From Elizabethkingia argenteiflava (GTDB lineage: Bacteria; Bacteroidota; Bacteroidia; Flavobacteriales; Weeksellaceae): 64,000 nucleotides of DNA. Below the pieces are notes generated by a model. It was not told the origin of the DNA, made no database searches, and saw only the letters and a list, made by a program, of their open reading frames with translations. The stretch is from NCBI RefSeq assembly GCF_009904105.1, contig NZ_JAAABJ010000641.1, positions 62,001 to 126,000 of the forward strand, in the 5' to 3' direction. This document shows positions 1-8,873 of the stretch, in pieces. Made by a program: the position numbers and the translations under genes. Every line of letters starts with the position of its first letter. Position 1 is the stretch's first letter.

Positions 1-1845
1 TCTGCTTGGAAGACGTTGAAAAGTAAAACGAAAGCTAAGGTTAAGCAGATTGCCTTTGATCTGATTAAGCTTTATGCACAGCGTAAGAGTAACAAAGGAT
101 TCGCTTTTTCACCAGACAGCTATATGCAGAATGAGTTAGAAGCTTCTTTTATTTATGAAGATACTCCCGATCAGGAAAAAGCCACCTTGGATGTTAAAGC
201 AGATATGGAGGCGGATAGCGTAATGGATCGTTTGGTATGTGGGGATGTAGGGTTTGGAAAAACAGAAGTAGCCATGCGCGCGGCCTTTAAAGCAGCATTA
301 GATGGTAAGCAGGTAGCTGTGTTGGTGCCTACTACGATCTTGGCCTTTCAGCATTATAGAAGTTTTAAACAGCGGTTTAAAGATTTTCCGGTGGAAATTT
401 CTTATCTCAGTCGGTTTAGAACTGGTAAAGAGAAAAAGGAAACCCTTGAAAAACTGGCTGCCGGAAAGATAGATATAGTGATCGGAACACATCAATTGGT
501 AGGAGTAGGCGTTAAATTTAAAGACTTAGGCTTATTGATTATTGATGAGGAACATAAGTTTGGTGTAGCCATAAAAGATAAGTTGAAAACGATGAAGACC
601 AATATCGATACCTTAACCCTAACAGCGACACCTATACCCAGAACCTTACAATTTTCTCTTATGGCGGCGCGGGATTTGTCGGTAATTAAAACCCCTCCGC
701 CCAATCGTCAGCCTGTAGAAACCAAACTTATAGGCTTTAATGAGGAAATTTTGAGAGATGCCATCCTCTACGAATTGCAGCGCGATGGGCAGGTGTATTT
801 CATTAACAATAGAATTGAAAATTTAAAGGAGATAGCAGGACTGATCCAGCGATTAATTCCCGATGCAAGAGTGATTACAGGTCATGGGCAAATGGACGGG
901 AAGCAATTAGAGGCTAATATGATTGATTTTATGGAGGGTAAGTATGATATACTGGTTTCCACTACTATTGTGGAGAGTGGTCTTGATGTTCCCAATGCCA
1001 ATACGATTTTTATAAATGATGCCCAAAGATTTGGAATGGCCGATCTCCATCAGATGAGAGGAAGAGTTGGACGTAGCGATAGAAAGGCTTTTTGTTATCT
1101 GATTACCCCGCCAATGGACTCCATATCTTCTCATTCCCGTAAACGATTGGAGGCAATTGAACAATTTTCAGATTTGGGAAGTGGTTTTCATATTGCTATG
1201 AAGGATTTGGAGATCCGAGGTGCTGGAGATCTACTGGGAGCGGATCAGAGCGGATTTATCAATGAAATGGGTTTTGATACCTATCAGAAAATTATGCAGG
1301 AAGCTTTAGAAGAGCTTAAGAATGAAGATATGGAAGATATTTTCCACAATGAGGAAGAACGTCAAAAACTTTTTAGTTCAACGAAAGATGTGAATATTGA
1401 TACGGACTTAGAATTGATGTTTCCAGATGATTATATTAATAGTACTGAAGAGCGCCTTATTTTGTATCAAAAATTGGCGGGTGTAAAAAATATAGCAGAG
1501 TTAAGTCAATATGAATATGAGCTGCAGGATCGTTTCGGAACTTTGCCCCCAGAGGCGCATAATTTGCTAAAAAGTATTGAATTAAAATGGCTCGCTGGAG
1601 AAATAGGTTTTGATAAAATTGTGATGAAAAATAGTATTTTTCTCGGTTATTTCCCGAGCAATCCACAAGATAAATTCTATAGGAGTGAAAAATTTAAAAG
1701 GATTATTCAGTACCTCGAAGCGCATCCAGAATATGCACAACTTAAGGAAAAACATTCGGCCGAGGGCAGCCAATTGATGTTACGTAAAGATAAAATAACT
1801 CATGTAGATGAGGTGAATGCCTTATTGAATAATATATTGCGCTAA
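1..1845 (+). CDS. mfd: Transcription-repair coupling factor Mfd, C-terminal part (5' end outside window)
   Basis: Mfd removes RNA polymerase stalled at DNA lesions and recruits UvrA. The reading frame is open from base 1, so the gene begins before the window; an in-frame TTG at 16 lies inside the conserved stretch ahead of the helicase and is not a start. What remains (615 codons) holds the translocase. Visible motifs are Walker A GDVGFGKTE, the DEEH box, TATPIPRTL, and motif VI QMRGRVGRSDR. The C-terminal TRCF domain follows from about residue 450. The missing N-terminal part would carry the UvrB-like and RNAP-interaction domains. The stop is 15 bp before pth. Identity is firm from the motif order and the RecG-like helicase signature. 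Confidence 0.96.
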   Translation, partial: SAWKTLKSKTKAKVKQIAFDLIKLYAQRKSNKGFAFSPDSYMQNELEASFIYEDTPDQEKATLDVKADMEADSVMDRLVCGDVGFGKTEVAMRAAFKAALDGKQVAVLVPTTILAFQHYRSFKQRFKDFPVEISYLSRFRTGKEKKETLEKLAAGKIDIVIGTHQLVGVGVKFKDLGLLIIDEEHKFGVAIKDKLKTMKTNIDTLTLTATPIPRTLQFSLMAARDLSVIKTPPPNRQPVETKLIGFNEEILRDAILYELQRDGQVYFINNRIENLKEIAGLIQRLIPDARVITGHGQMDGKQLEANMIDFMEGKYDILVSTTIVESGLDVPNANTIFINDAQRFGMADLHQMRGRVGRSDRKAFCYLITPPMDSISSHSRKRLEAIEQFSDLGSGFHIAMKDLEIRGAGDLLGADQSGFINEMGFDTYQKIMQEALEELKNEDMEDIFHNEEERQKLFSSTKDVNIDTDLELMFPDDYINSTEERLILYQKLAGVKNIAELSQYEYELQDRFGTLPPEAHNLLKSIELKWLAGEIGFDKIVMKNSIFLGYFPSNPQDKFYRSEKFKRIIQYLEAHPEYAQLKEKHSAEGSQLMLRKDKITHVDEVNALLNNILR

Positions 1846-1860
1846 AAAATAATAATAAAG

Positions 1861-2424
1861 ATGAAGTATTTAATTGTAGGTCTTGGTAATAAAGGAGAGG
1901 AGTATAAGGAAACACGACATAATATAGGTTTTAAAGTAGCAGAAAGAATAGCAGAACTTATAGAAACTTCTTTTAACACGACTAACTTTGGCTGGATGGC
2001 TGAAGGAAAATACAAGGGAAGAAAGGTTTTTGTGTTAAAACCCGATACCTATGTAAATCTTAGTGGACATGCAGTGCGTTATTGGTTACAAAAAGAGAAG
2101 ATACCTATAGAAAATCTCTTAGTAATTACCGATGATTTGGCTCTTTCTTTTGGCACCTTACGCATGAAAGCAAAAGGTAGTCATGGTGGACATAATGGGT
2201 TGCGCCATATAGAAGATATTTTGCAGACGGGCCAATATGCACGTTTGCGTTTTGGGATCTCCGCTGATTTTAAAGAGGGGGAACAAGTGGATTATGTTAT
2301 CGGAAGGTGGAAGGGTGAGGAAAAAGAAAAGCTACCCGAGAGAATTGAAAGGTTTTCTCAGGCAGCCTTATCTTTTGTTTTTGCGGGTATAAACCACACT
2401 ATGTCCGGTTTTAATGGAAAATAG
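1861..2424 (+). CDS. pth: Peptidyl-tRNA hydrolase
   Basis: The 187-residue protein cleaves peptidyl-tRNA released from stalled ribosomes and recycles the tRNA in the cytoplasm. It has the bacterial Pth signature: N-terminal GLGNKGEEY followed by TRHNIGF with the catalytic His at residue 20. Further motifs are YVNLSG, the DDLAL segment with the supporting Asp, and GSHGGHNGL. Length is typical. It lies 15 bp after mfd on the same strand and may be co-transcribed. It ends 8 bp from the convergent SulP gene. ATG at 1861 is the only sensible start. Confidence 0.96.
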   Translation: MKYLIVGLGNKGEEYKETRHNIGFKVAERIAELIETSFNTTNFGWMAEGKYKGRKVFVLKPDTYVNLSGHAVRYWLQKEKIPIENLLVITDDLALSFGTLRMKAKGSHGGHNGLRHIEDILQTGQYARLRFGISADFKEGEQVDYVIGRWKGEEKEKLPERIERFSQAALSFVFAGINHTMSGFNGK

Positions 2425-2432
2425 GTTTTTGT

Positions 2433-4025
2433 TTATATCGACCTTCGGTGCTCAATCACCACATGAGGCTCGTTTATTTTTCTATAATCGGTGCGGAATC
2501 CGATAAGTTTTACCGTGATATTGTTCTCTTTAGCAGTCACATTGGCAAACTCCTGAAGGAGTTCCAGTACGTCGGTGGCGATATAAGAGGTGCGTTTTGC
2601 ATTAATGGTCACCGTAGCACCTGCTTGTATATTTTTGAGGGTTTTCTTAATAGCAGCTTTGTTGAGGAAGGAGACTTCCTCTGCTAATTCTATGGTGATT
2701 ACATCTGCATCTTCTAAATCTTGGCGACTAAGATAATAGGCTCGTTTCATATTTCCCAGTAAAATAAAGAGAATGCTGATCACTAAGCCCAGTGCTACTC
2801 CTTTTAATAAATCAGTAAAAACTACGGCTAACATGGTAGCGATAAAGGGTAGAAATTGAAATTTTCCTTTAGCCCAAAAATGCATAATAGTAGCAGGATT
2901 GGCTAATTTATAACCTACGAGAATAAGCACGGCCGCTAAGGTGGCCATAGGGATCATATTGAGAATGGAAGGTATACTCAACACACATACCAATAATAAT
3001 ACACCATGGATGATGGCCGAAAGTTTAGAGCTTGCACCAGCATTAACATTGGCAGAACTTCTTACGACTACAGAAGTCATAGGCAGCCCCCCGATCAGTG
3101 AGCTGATCAAGTTGCCTAAACCTTGGGCACGCAGTTCTTGGTTGGTGTCGGTGATTCTCTTCTTAGCATCCATCCTATCTGCAGCCTCTATGCAAAGTAG
3201 CGTCTCAATTGAGGCAACAATAGCGATTGTGATACCCGTAATCCAGACATTAAGCATGCCAAATCCTGAAAAATTAGGCCATGTAATCAAGGTCTTAAAA
3301 TCATCTGCCGTTTTTGGAATCGGCAGTTTAACCAAATGTTCGGGACCTATTGCTAGAGAGCTGCCGTAGGATATTAACAACTGGTTGATTCCAATACTGC
3401 TAGCTACAGCCAATAAAGCGGCGGGGAGCATTTTGATGTTTTTCAAGGCTGGAATTTTTTCCCATACAATCAAAATAATTAAAGAGATTATAAATATTAA
3501 AAAAACGCCACTATGAACGGCTTCAAGGGCCTCGGTGATATAAGGAATAAAATTGAAATCATCTTCAAATAAAGTTTCTTTACCTTCAAAGTTACTATCT
3601 ACGCCTATAGCATGGGGCAGTTGGGTTAAAATAATAATAATGCCTATACCAGCGAGCATCCCCTCGATTACAGCAGTAGGGATATAGTTGGAGATACTAC
3701 CTGCCTTCATAAATCCTAGGATAAGCTGGGTGATCCCTGCAATAATTCCTGCACATAGAAATAGATCAAAAGCGCCTAATTCTGTTATGGAGGCAAGAAT
3801 GATAGCTGTAAGTCCTGCAGCCGGACCAGTAACGCTGATATGTGAAGTGCTCAAAAAGCCTACCACAATCCCCCCCACAATCCCGGATATAATTCCAGAT
3901 AAAGGTGTTGCGCCAGAGGCTAAGGCAATGCCCAAACATAAAGGTAAGGCTACGAGAAAGACGACTAAGCCAGATGCCAAGTTGGACTTAGCATCACTAA
4001 ATATATTGATTTTATTTTGTTTCAT
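2433..4025 (-). CDS. SulP family anion transporter (probable bicarbonate or sulfate uptake)
   Basis: This 530-residue inner-membrane protein has the SulP layout. Some 10-12 hydrophobic segments begin with ASGLVVFLVALPLCLGIALA and HISVTGPAAGLTAII. A C-terminal soluble region of about 100 residues resembles a STAS domain. SulP proteins move bicarbonate, sulfate or related anions, and sequence alone does not fix the substrate. A beta-carbonic anhydrase lies about 600 bp upstream on the same strand. SulP and carbonic anhydrase genes are often neighbours or fused, which favours bicarbonate (inference). An inverted repeat lies upstream at 4210-4232. Confidence 0.88.
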   Translation of the reverse strand: MKQNKINIFSDAKSNLASGLVVFLVALPLCLGIALASGATPLSGIISGIVGGIVVGFLSTSHISVTGPAAGLTAIILASITELGAFDLFLCAGIIAGITQLILGFMKAGSISNYIPTAVIEGMLAGIGIIIILTQLPHAIGVDSNFEGKETLFEDDFNFIPYITEALEAVHSGVFLIFIISLIILIVWEKIPALKNIKMLPAALLAVASSIGINQLLISYGSSLAIGPEHLVKLPIPKTADDFKTLITWPNFSGFGMLNVWITGITIAIVASIETLLCIEAADRMDAKKRITDTNQELRAQGLGNLISSLIGGLPMTSVVVRSSANVNAGASSKLSAIIHGVLLLVCVLSIPSILNMIPMATLAAVLILVGYKLANPATIMHFWAKGKFQFLPFIATMLAVVFTDLLKGVALGLVISILFILLGNMKRAYYLSRQDLEDADVITIELAEEVSFLNKAAIKKTLKNIQAGATVTINAKRTSYIATDVLELLQEFANVTAKENNITVKLIGFRTDYRKINEPHVVIEHRRSI

Positions 4026-4209
4026 AATATTAAATTTTGATATATATGGAATATAAAAATATCTATATATAATCTATATTGGCAATGTATACCATGATAA
4101 AATAACATTGCAATCAGCTCAATTCTGTTTATATATTTTATTTATTGAAGATTTTTGAAGTATAAATTAAGATGTGCTGTTCAAAAGAACAAAAACAAAA
4201 TTCAAAGAT

Positions 4210-4232
4210 ATCAATCAGTAATTTTGATTGAT
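4210..4232. repeat. 8-bp inverted repeat upstream of the SulP gene
   Basis: ATCAATCA (4210-4217) and TGATTGAT (4225-4232) form a perfect 8-bp inverted repeat with a 7-base spacer. It sits between the small exported protein gene and the SulP gene. It could be a weak hairpin or a regulator site. No T-run follows on either strand, so a terminator is unlikely. Confidence 0.35.
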
Positions 4233-4253
4233 CGTAAATTGAAAAAGAATCAT

Positions 4254-4559
4254 CTACAGTTTATATAGGGAGCTTAATATTTCTGGGGGAGGGGAAAAAA
4301 TGAGAAGGAGAGGATCTACCAATTCATCGTCGTTATATCGGATAAACGCTTTGTTGACAATATTCGTGATCCAGTGTACTTTTTGAATTTGCAAAGGTTC
4401 GCTATGTAAGAGCTCTTCACTTATTCTTTTGATTTTTACTTCTTCCTCAGAAATGTTTTGAGATATAGTAGGTAAATCCCAATCCATTAGCTTTGCAAGA
4501 CTGGGCAGAGCTATAAAATTGAGGAGAATCCCTAATATAATAATACTTATATATTTCAT
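4254..4559 (-). CDS. Small exported protein of unknown function
   Basis: The 101-residue frame starts with a plausible signal peptide: a short positive start, the hydrophobic stretch IIILGILLNFIALPSLA, then a mature region of about 78 residues rich in Glu and Ile. There is no cysteine for a lipobox and no family I recognise. It lies between the carbonic anhydrase (62 bp away) and SulP genes on the same strand and could be part of that inferred bicarbonate group. The coding call rests on the signal peptide and the absence of a competing frame. Confidence 0.55.
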   Translation of the reverse strand: MKYISIIILGILLNFIALPSLAKLMDWDLPTISQNISEEEVKIKRISEELLHSEPLQIQKVHWITNIVNKAFIRYNDDELVDPLLLIFSPPPEILSSLYKL

Positions 4560-4620
4560 TTTCTAAGGCTAGTATTTGATGTTGCAAAGCTACTGCAGTA
4601 GCTATTTTCAGAATACTTAA

Positions 4621-5286
4621 TTATTTTTTATGGGACATTACCCAATCAGAATTGGTGAGGTCGTATATTTTCTGAATATCTTTTAGGATGTTTTCAAAAT
4701 CGATATTTAGATCGATTAGTTTTCCACTTCTTAAATCGAAGACCCAGCCATGTACCAAAGGAAAATGATCTGTAATGTATCTTTCCTGGACACAGGCCAT
4801 TTTAATCACATTAATACATTGTTCCTGAACATTTAACTCCACGAGGCGGTCGTACTTTCTGTGTTCATCTTCAATCGCATCTAATTCTGCCTGATGTAAT
4901 CTGTAAACATCCCGAATATTTCTTAACCAAGGGTTTAGTAGCCCTAAATCCTGTGGAGTCATCGCGGCTTTCACGCCACCACAATTGTAGTGTCCGCACA
5001 CCACAATATGTTTTACTTTTAAGTGTTCTACTGCGTACTGAATCACTGCGGTAGAACTCATGTCTAAAGTGTTAACCACATTAGCGATATTACGGGTTAC
5101 AAATACTTCGCCAGGTTTTGCACCCATCAGTTCTTCAGCAGTAGCCCGACTATCCGAACATCCAATATAAAGATATTCTGGGGTTTGTGTCGTGGCAAGA
5201 TTTTTGAAGAACTCCGGGTTATTTGCAATTTTGTCCTCCATCCACTTTCGATTGTTTTCGAAAATTTGATCATAAGAATTTAGCAT
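4621..5286 (-). CDS. Beta-class carbonic anhydrase
   Basis: The 221-residue enzyme interconverts CO2 and bicarbonate. The beta-class zinc site is complete: Cys43-x-Asp45-x-Arg47 in GCSDSR, then His99 and Cys102 in CGHYNCGG. The RNIAN motif at 65-69 is also present. Length is normal and no signal peptide is seen, so it is cytoplasmic. The ATG at 5286 lies 28 bases after a minus-strand TATTTTTG box. The SulP transporter gene downstream on the same strand suggests a joint bicarbonate supply role (inference). Confidence 0.95.
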   Translation of the reverse strand: MLNSYDQIFENNRKWMEDKIANNPEFFKNLATTQTPEYLYIGCSDSRATAEELMGAKPGEVFVTRNIANVVNTLDMSSTAVIQYAVEHLKVKHIVVCGHYNCGGVKAAMTPQDLGLLNPWLRNIRDVYRLHQAELDAIEDEHRKYDRLVELNVQEQCINVIKMACVQERYITDHFPLVHGWVFDLRSGKLIDLNIDFENILKDIQKIYDLTNSDWVMSHKK

Positions 5287-5314
5287 ACATATAAAAAATT
5301 AAAAATTTAAGTTT

Positions 5315-5322
5315 CAAAAATA
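5315..5322 (-). promoter_or_regulatory. -7 promoter box of the carbonic anhydrase gene
   Basis: On the minus strand this reads TATTTTTG and fits the Bacteroidota consensus TAnnTTTG. It ends 28 bases before the carbonic anhydrase ATG. No clear TTG -33 element is seen at the expected distance. Confidence 0.5.
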
Positions 5323-5443
5323 TGCAAAAATTAAAATAAACGATGGATGTCTAAAAAAATTAATATTATTTTAACAATAATGGAATAGAATAAAGATTTA
5401 TTAAATTAAAAATCAATTATTTAATTTCTTTTTTTATAATATC

Positions 5444-6754
<1,311 letters not shown>

Positions 6755-6779
6755 TGTTTTTTCTTTAAAGTATAATGGG

Positions 6780-6787
6780 CAAAAATA
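6780..6787 (-). promoter_or_regulatory. -7 promoter box of ugd
   Basis: The minus strand reads TATTTTTG, matching TAnnTTTG, 25 bases before the ugd start codon. No matching -33 TTG is found about 20 bp upstream. Confidence 0.45.
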
Positions 6788-6969
6788 CTAAATAAACTAA
6801 TTTGTGTTTTTTATTTTTCCATTTTTATTTTTAGGTTTGTATATGGTATATGATCTTTTATAAAAAATAAAGCATTTTGGTTAAGCACGAAGTGGTTACT
6901 GTATTTTTCTTAATAAGGTGATTTTTGCCCCTATTTTGGGATTAAGCAGTTGGTTTTATGGTGGGTATG

Positions 6970-7001
6970 TTTGTTATTTTTAAAAAAAAAGTCTATATTT
7001 G
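6970..7001 (+). promoter_or_regulatory. Promoter of the rimP-nusA-infB operon
   Basis: TTTG (6970-6973) is followed after 20 bp by TATATTTG (6994-7001). This is a full match to the Bacteroidota housekeeping promoter (TTTG, 17-23 bp, TAnnTTTG). Transcription should begin near 7006-7008, giving a leader of about 67 nt before rimP that contains the hairpin at 7027-7053. Confidence 0.8.
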
Positions 7002-7026
7002 CAGAAGTTTTACGGAATTTAGATGT

Positions 7027-7053
7027 AAAGGCCTTCGGAAGAAAGCCTTTTTT
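7027..7053 (+). promoter_or_regulatory. Leader hairpin with T-run upstream of rimP (possible attenuator)
   Basis: AAAGGC (7027-7032) can pair with GCCTTT (7045-7050), and six T's run through 7048-7053. It lies between the promoter and rimP. The shape is that of a short intrinsic terminator inside the leader. In other bacteria the nusA operon is autoregulated, which would fit, but the mechanism here is inference. Confidence 0.5.
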
Positions 7054-7073
7054 CGTAAGCATAAAGATAGAAT

Positions 7074-7541
7074 ATGGAATTTAGAGAGCGTGTAGAAGAT
7101 TTGGTCAATCAATATCTAGAAACTAGGCAAGATTTATTTTTAATTGAGCTTAAAATTTCTGTCGATAGCAATATTACAGTGGTGATAGATGGAGATCAGA
7201 GTGTAAGTCTTCAAGATTGCTTGGATGTAAGTCGTGCGATTGAGTTTCAACTGGACCGCGAGCAACACGATTTTAGTCTGCAGGTAATGTCTCCGGGACT
7301 TTCTGAGCCTTTGAAGTTGCCAAGGCAATTTGCTAAAAATATAGGGCGTGAACTGGAAGTATTGTTACATGATGATACGAAAATCAAAGGTCATTTGAAG
7401 TTTGTGGATGATACCTCTCTCACTTTAGAACTAAAATATAGGCGTCCCAAACTCATTGGAAAAGGTAAAGAAGATGTGGTTGAAGACAGAATCATTCCAA
7501 TAAAAGAGGTGAAAAAAGCCCTAGTGGTGATTAAATTTTGA
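7074..7541 (+). CDS. rimP: Ribosome maturation factor RimP
   Basis: The 155-residue protein assists maturation of the 30S subunit. It shows the RimP pattern: an N-terminal alpha/beta domain with VVIDGDQSVSLQDCLDVSRAIE, then the signature VMSPGLSEPLK near residue 77, then a C-terminal SH3-like domain. It is the first gene of the classical rimP-nusA-infB order, 21 bp before nusA. The ATG at 7074 lies after the promoter and leader hairpin described here. Confidence 0.93.
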   Translation: MEFRERVEDLVNQYLETRQDLFLIELKISVDSNITVVIDGDQSVSLQDCLDVSRAIEFQLDREQHDFSLQVMSPGLSEPLKLPRQFAKNIGRELEVLLHDDTKIKGHLKFVDDTSLTLELKYRRPKLIGKGKEDVVEDRIIPIKEVKKALVVIKF

Positions 7542-7562
7542 TGGTAAAGAAAAATAAAAAAG

Positions 7563-8807
7563 ATGAGCAACATAAATAATATAGCATTAATCGAGTCCTT
7601 TGGGGATTTTAAAGATGAAAAAGGGATCAGTAAAATTGATCTTATGGCTATTATTGAAGATTCTTTAAAGACTCTTTTAAGAAAAAGATATGATTCTGAC
7701 GATCATTTTGATGTGATCGTTAATCCAGATAAAGGAGATTTCCAGATTTTTCTCAATAAAAAAATTGTAGAGGATGAGATGTCTGAGGATGATGATTTAG
7801 AAATTGAAATTTCTGAGGCAAAAAAAATTGATGCTACTTTTGAAGTTGGAGAGGATTTTACTCAGGAAATCCCTGTAGCACAGCTGGGAAGAAGAAATAT
7901 ACTTACACTTAAGCAAATTCTTGCAACCAAGCTACAGGAACATAATAATGCCATGTTGTATGAACAGTTTCGAGATAGAATTGGGGAGATTGCAGTAGGA
8001 GAAGTGCATCATATTCGTCATAAACATGTAATTTTGCTAGATGATGAAGGAAATGAGTTTATTTTACCAAAAGAAAATCAAATTCCTTCAGACTTTTTCA
8101 GAAAAGGAGATAGTGTGCGTGCCGTAATTGAAAGTGTGGATTTTAAGGGGGTAAAACCTCAAATTGTAGTCTCCAGAACGGCGCCTAAGTTTTTAGAAAA
8201 ATTATTAGAACTCGAGATTCCAGAAATTCAAGATGGAACCATTATTCTGAAAAAAGTAGTCAGAATACCTGGAGAGAAAGCTAAAATAGCGGTAGATGCG
8301 TATGATGATAGAATTGATCCCGTAGGGGCCTGTGTGGGGGTTAAAGGTTCTAGGATTCATGGGGTAGTAAGAGAGCTAAGAAATGAAAATATTGACGTTA
8401 TCCAATGGTCGAAAAATCCGGAAATTCTGGTAAAAAGAGCTTTAGGAAATGTAAATATTCAAAAGACCGATATGAATGAGGAGCAAGCTCACGTTCTGGT
8501 GTATGCTCCTGCCGAGGATATCTCCAAGATTATCGGTAAACAAGGACAGAATATCCGTCTTGCATCTTGGTTAACCGGTTATAATATAGACGTATACAGA
8601 GATAAGGAGGAAGGTGACGATGTTGAGTTGGTAGAATTTGCTGACGAAATCGAAGAATGGATTATTAATGAGTTTAAAAAAGTAGGTCTTGAGACCGCAA
8701 GAAGCGTATTAGATAAAGAAACAGATGCGCTTGTGGGGATGACAGACCTTGAAGAAGAAACCATTGAAGAAGTAAAACAAATCTTAAGAGAAGAATTAGA
8801 GGACTAA
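7563..8807 (+). CDS. nusA: Transcription termination/antitermination factor NusA
   Basis: The 414-residue RNA polymerase-binding protein modulates pausing, termination and antitermination. Domain order is the NusA N-terminal domain (about 1-125), an S1 domain (about 135-200) and two KH domains, with VGACVGVKGSRIHGVVREL and IIGKQGQNIRLASWL visible. It lacks the C-terminal acidic repeats of the E. coli protein, as is usual in this phylum. It sits 21 bp after rimP and 66 bp before infB. The acidic C-terminus (EEETIEEVKQ) is typical of the short form. Confidence 0.95.
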   Translation: MSNINNIALIESFGDFKDEKGISKIDLMAIIEDSLKTLLRKRYDSDDHFDVIVNPDKGDFQIFLNKKIVEDEMSEDDDLEIEISEAKKIDATFEVGEDFTQEIPVAQLGRRNILTLKQILATKLQEHNNAMLYEQFRDRIGEIAVGEVHHIRHKHVILLDDEGNEFILPKENQIPSDFFRKGDSVRAVIESVDFKGVKPQIVVSRTAPKFLEKLLELEIPEIQDGTIILKKVVRIPGEKAKIAVDAYDDRIDPVGACVGVKGSRIHGVVRELRNENIDVIQWSKNPEILVKRALGNVNIQKTDMNEEQAHVLVYAPAEDISKIIGKQGQNIRLASWLTGYNIDVYRDKEEGDDVELVEFADEIEEWIINEFKKVGLETARSVLDKETDALVGMTDLEEETIEEVKQILREELED

Positions 8808-8873
8808 TCCGAATCTTAATCCCAATTTTATAATAACGACGAATTTTAAAATTCAAAAGAACGAATATTTTTT

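Noticed and set aside
16-18. TTG as the start of Mfd
   Set aside because: It lies within a conserved part of the protein and the frame is open to the window edge, so the gene is simply truncated by the window.
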